In this document: in pieces, positions 22,201-23,117 of the stretch
Position numbering within the stretch: position 1 is the stretch's first letter
How the letters are laid out: each line of letters begins with the position of its first letter
Source: a virus
Virus record (IMG/VR): IMGVR_UViG_3300010316_000053
Coordinates: 1 to 23,117 of that record
DNA length: 23,117 nucleotides
Reading direction: 5' to 3' (one strand)
Program-made: the position numbers and the translations under genes
Notes under the pieces: generated by a model
What the model was told of the DNA's origin: nothing
The model's database searches: none
What the model saw: only the letters and a program-made list of their open reading frames with translations

Positions 22201-23117
22201 GCACCGCAAAGCAAACAGTCCGACGTGTCTTTGATGGCGTGAACCCCATCACCGTAATCAGCGACAAGACAGCTTATGCTATTCCCGTCGCTTCTGATGG
22301 TACGGTAAACTATGCTGGGTCTGGTCCGGCGGTGCAGGTATTTGAGGGTGACACCGAACTGGATTACGATTCAAATCCTTTTTCAGGGGAGTGGGAGTTT
22401 ACTGGGTCGCCAACGGTCGAAAGCGGGTCAATACGCGCCGGAGCATACAATCTGTTAACTGGGGCCATATCCAACCACAGCAATATGACCACGGACACGG
22501 CGGTCATTCGGTACGACATCGTTGGGTTGAGAGCAAACGGGTCTGCGTTCAGTGCGGCGTTCCGTCAAACGATAACGAAAGTGTTTGATGGCACTGCGGG
22601 CGACCGAGGCGCGGGCCGTTGGCACATCGACGTGGACGCCGTGAATTACCCAACAGGAACGGATGGCAGACTGCCGCTGAGTAGCGCAGACGCGCAAAAA
22701 GCATGGGACGACGGTGCGGGTAATCAACCGGCTACGCAGGTTCAAGGCGATCAAGCATGGTTTTACAAAGGGACCGAAGCCAACCCCACCGCGCAATCTG
22801 TGTGGATTTACAACGGGGCGGTTTGGAACGAGCAGAACGAGGTCATTGACGGCAATCTGCTGGTCACGGACACGATCACAACCGACAAGTTGCAAGCCAA
22901 CGCGGTTACTGCTGACAAGATTTCTATTGGCGATTCCACGCTTACTTCTGATGGCTCCGGTAGTCTTGTGGTTGGTACATTGGATGCCGGCAAGATTACC
23001 GCCGGGACATTTGACGCCGCGCGGATTCCAACACTTCCCCAGTCTCAGATCACTGATCTGACGGATGATCTTGCTGTCGGCATTGGCCGCGCAACCACCT
23101 TCTACGCCACCACGGAC
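19272..23117 (+). CDS. Tail tip/host-specificity protein J-like, partial
   Basis: Open from ATG 19272 (directly after the previous TGA) to the window end: 1282 codons without a stop, so the 3' end is missing. N-terminus has a hydrophobic Gly/Ala stretch (about 15-50). A gpJ-like hub region follows (about 70-520; QIIYGQTRVAGAVI, YDLLNSILTSMGGLLWYA, FRVQVGDIINLSLERFGWV). Then come fibronectin III-like domains (one clear at about 714-799), two Ig-like repeats (about 871-989 and 990-1105) and a fibre-like end with IDGNLLVTDTITTDKLQANA as in gpJ/DUF1983 stalks. It forms the tip that contacts the host receptor. The rest probably lies beyond the window. Confidence 0.9.
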   Translation, partial: MAISAGSALLATVSSGVTFSAAAGFGFSMTLGAFGTKFLVSTAIGAAINALTPKPTTPGAAGYTVTARGSNLDHQIIYGQTRVAGAVIADFLAGEGGKAGTRFLHRVQVTAGHEIESYEEVYVNSYKVTEWKANTAAGGVGAVTGITDLTPWYNDPFAVLVPTKLVEVAPDGTETEVTDVDYSKGNALAIQFWTGADDQIASTRLIFEHPEGKWTSDHRLRGRAYVYVRLGRDAEGDNFPTGVPEITAVIKGRKVYDPREVSHDPDDKSTWAWSDNPALCIRDYLTQDFGLGERSTQVDDDLVEAAANVCDQTADDGSTRYTCNGAFTTGIQPYDLLNSILTSMGGLLWYAQGQWRMKPAYWTAPTESFSEGDFRSSISVSTRHSRKDNFNTVEGTFRGPKSNYALTTFPAVDSTAALAADGGTVSKIDLEMPFTDTPEEARRIARIVLERNRQQLTVRTSFGLKAFRVQVGDIINLSLERFGWVNKTFEVTEWSFGSVDQYDIQIELTLREITESVFDEADDGVTFELDNASVPSPLAGLTVGNLSVITNGFFSTDGTFINNLLVNWDAPVNSNVAEYAVEWRIDSFDYAANGGIVTLGTSPTNREVFVYQAYEDVLFRQPDQDGFDFYVTGGGSTLTEQEIRAQFEASAEGVAARSYVISGAKVNGTANEYNIYPVRDDEIYSVRVRAINDFGAASRWAAATVDASKDVTAPNAPTSLSATGGIQSVSLSWIAPTTNTDGTPLTDFREHIVYGGTSSSPTTEIGRTTGRSFTHGGLLDDTTYYYRIKAVDYSGNDSAYSGQDSAVTNAEIADGVSVLVVYADDAIGTNQSLTAGTRRYVQYVEYTGTAPSLPVSGTFVLFVGEDGADGIDPILIVVESPVVVVNADAAGNDDYANTGTIIRVFEGATELVYDSTPVAGQWEITSTSATGLTLGAITDSGTFGTVADLVDMLTSQDTRTATYTIAGKRLDGTNFTRTAKQTVRRVFDGVNPITVISDKTAYAIPVASDGTVNYAGSGPAVQVFEGDTELDYDSNPFSGEWEFTGSPTVESGSIRAGAYNLLTGAISNHSNMTTDTAVIRYDIVGLRANGSAFSAAFRQTITKVFDGTAGDRGAGRWHIDVDAVNYPTGTDGRLPLSSADAQKAWDDGAGNQPATQVQGDQAWFYKGTEANPTAQSVWIYNGAVWNEQNEVIDGNLLVTDTITTDKLQANAVTADKISIGDSTLTSDGSGSLVVGTLDAGKITAGTFDAARIPTLPQSQITDLTDDLAVGIGRATTFYATTD
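21883..22587 (+). repeat. Two Ig-like protein repeats in the J-like gene
   Basis: Two diverged domains of about 117 residues share VFEGATELVYDSTPVAGQWE versus VFEGDTELDYDSNPFSGEWE and close with AKQTVRRVFDG versus FRQTITKVFDG. DNA identity is modest, so the duplication is old or under selection. Such domains often bind surface glycans. Confidence 0.8.

Noticed and set aside
1-23117. Integrase, att sites, tRNA genes or insertion sequences
   Set aside because: I looked on both strands and saw no supporting motifs. The window holds only structural-module genes, so lysogeny cannot be judged.

Overview
The window is the left part of the structural (late) module of a long-tailed, siphovirus-like double-stranded DNA phage or prophage. 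All convincing genes lie on the + strand. They are tightly packed with ATGA, TGATG and TAATG overlaps, and run in the classic order: packaging, portal, protease and scaffold, capsid, head completion, tail tube, tail chaperones, tape measure, tail tip. The DNA is GC-rich with C/G-ending codons, and several small proteins resemble those of phages of Alphaproteobacteria (Rhodobacteraceae-like hosts). That host guess comes from composition and gene style only. I see no integrase, lysogeny repressor, tRNA or host gene, so lifestyle is open.

Layout. 1-203 holds two adjoining arrays of 13-bp tandem repeats. 327-1726 is a short operon: a double-HTH protein, a 70-aa HTH protein (either could be the small terminase) and a deoxynucleotide kinase. 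A hairpin/T-tract terminator (1774-1801) sits just before the large terminase (1818-3329). A good promoter (3379-3407) precedes the portal (3438-4778), an unrecognised protein (4778-5530), a ChaB/DUF6321/XkdF-type prohead protease (5530-6774), a scaffold gene with a nested internal start (6774-7577 and 6930-7577), a decoration protein (7590-7946) and the major capsid protein (7962-8960). A strong terminator (8988-9016) and a new promoter (9028-9056) separate the capsid genes from the head-completion genes (9091-11934). Among these sit two accessory enzyme-like genes, a methyltransferase (9500-10051) and a DUF115/MptE-like protein (10503-11084). Tail genes follow: terminator protein (11931-12344), tube (12357-13283), frameshifted chaperones (13377-14137), tape measure (14137-17661), two distal tail proteins (17663-18822), a GNAT acetyltransferase (18819-19271) and a J-like tip/host-specificity protein that runs off the window (19272 to end).

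No wholly new system is evident. The most interesting points are: (1) a prohead protease whose fold seems split between two overlapping genes, the second carrying the missing SLVDNPAN strand and a nested scaffold start with a perfect ribosome binding site; (2) a textbook -1 slip site T TTT TTG joining the two tail chaperone frames, with no start codon for the second; (3) the 13-bp arrays, with 15 evenly placed GATC sites, next to HTH genes; (4) near-identical 108-bp repeats inside the tape measure gene; (5) a recurring intergenic TTGAC...CCGC promoter-like element and a recurring GGAGAC-N7-ATG translation start.
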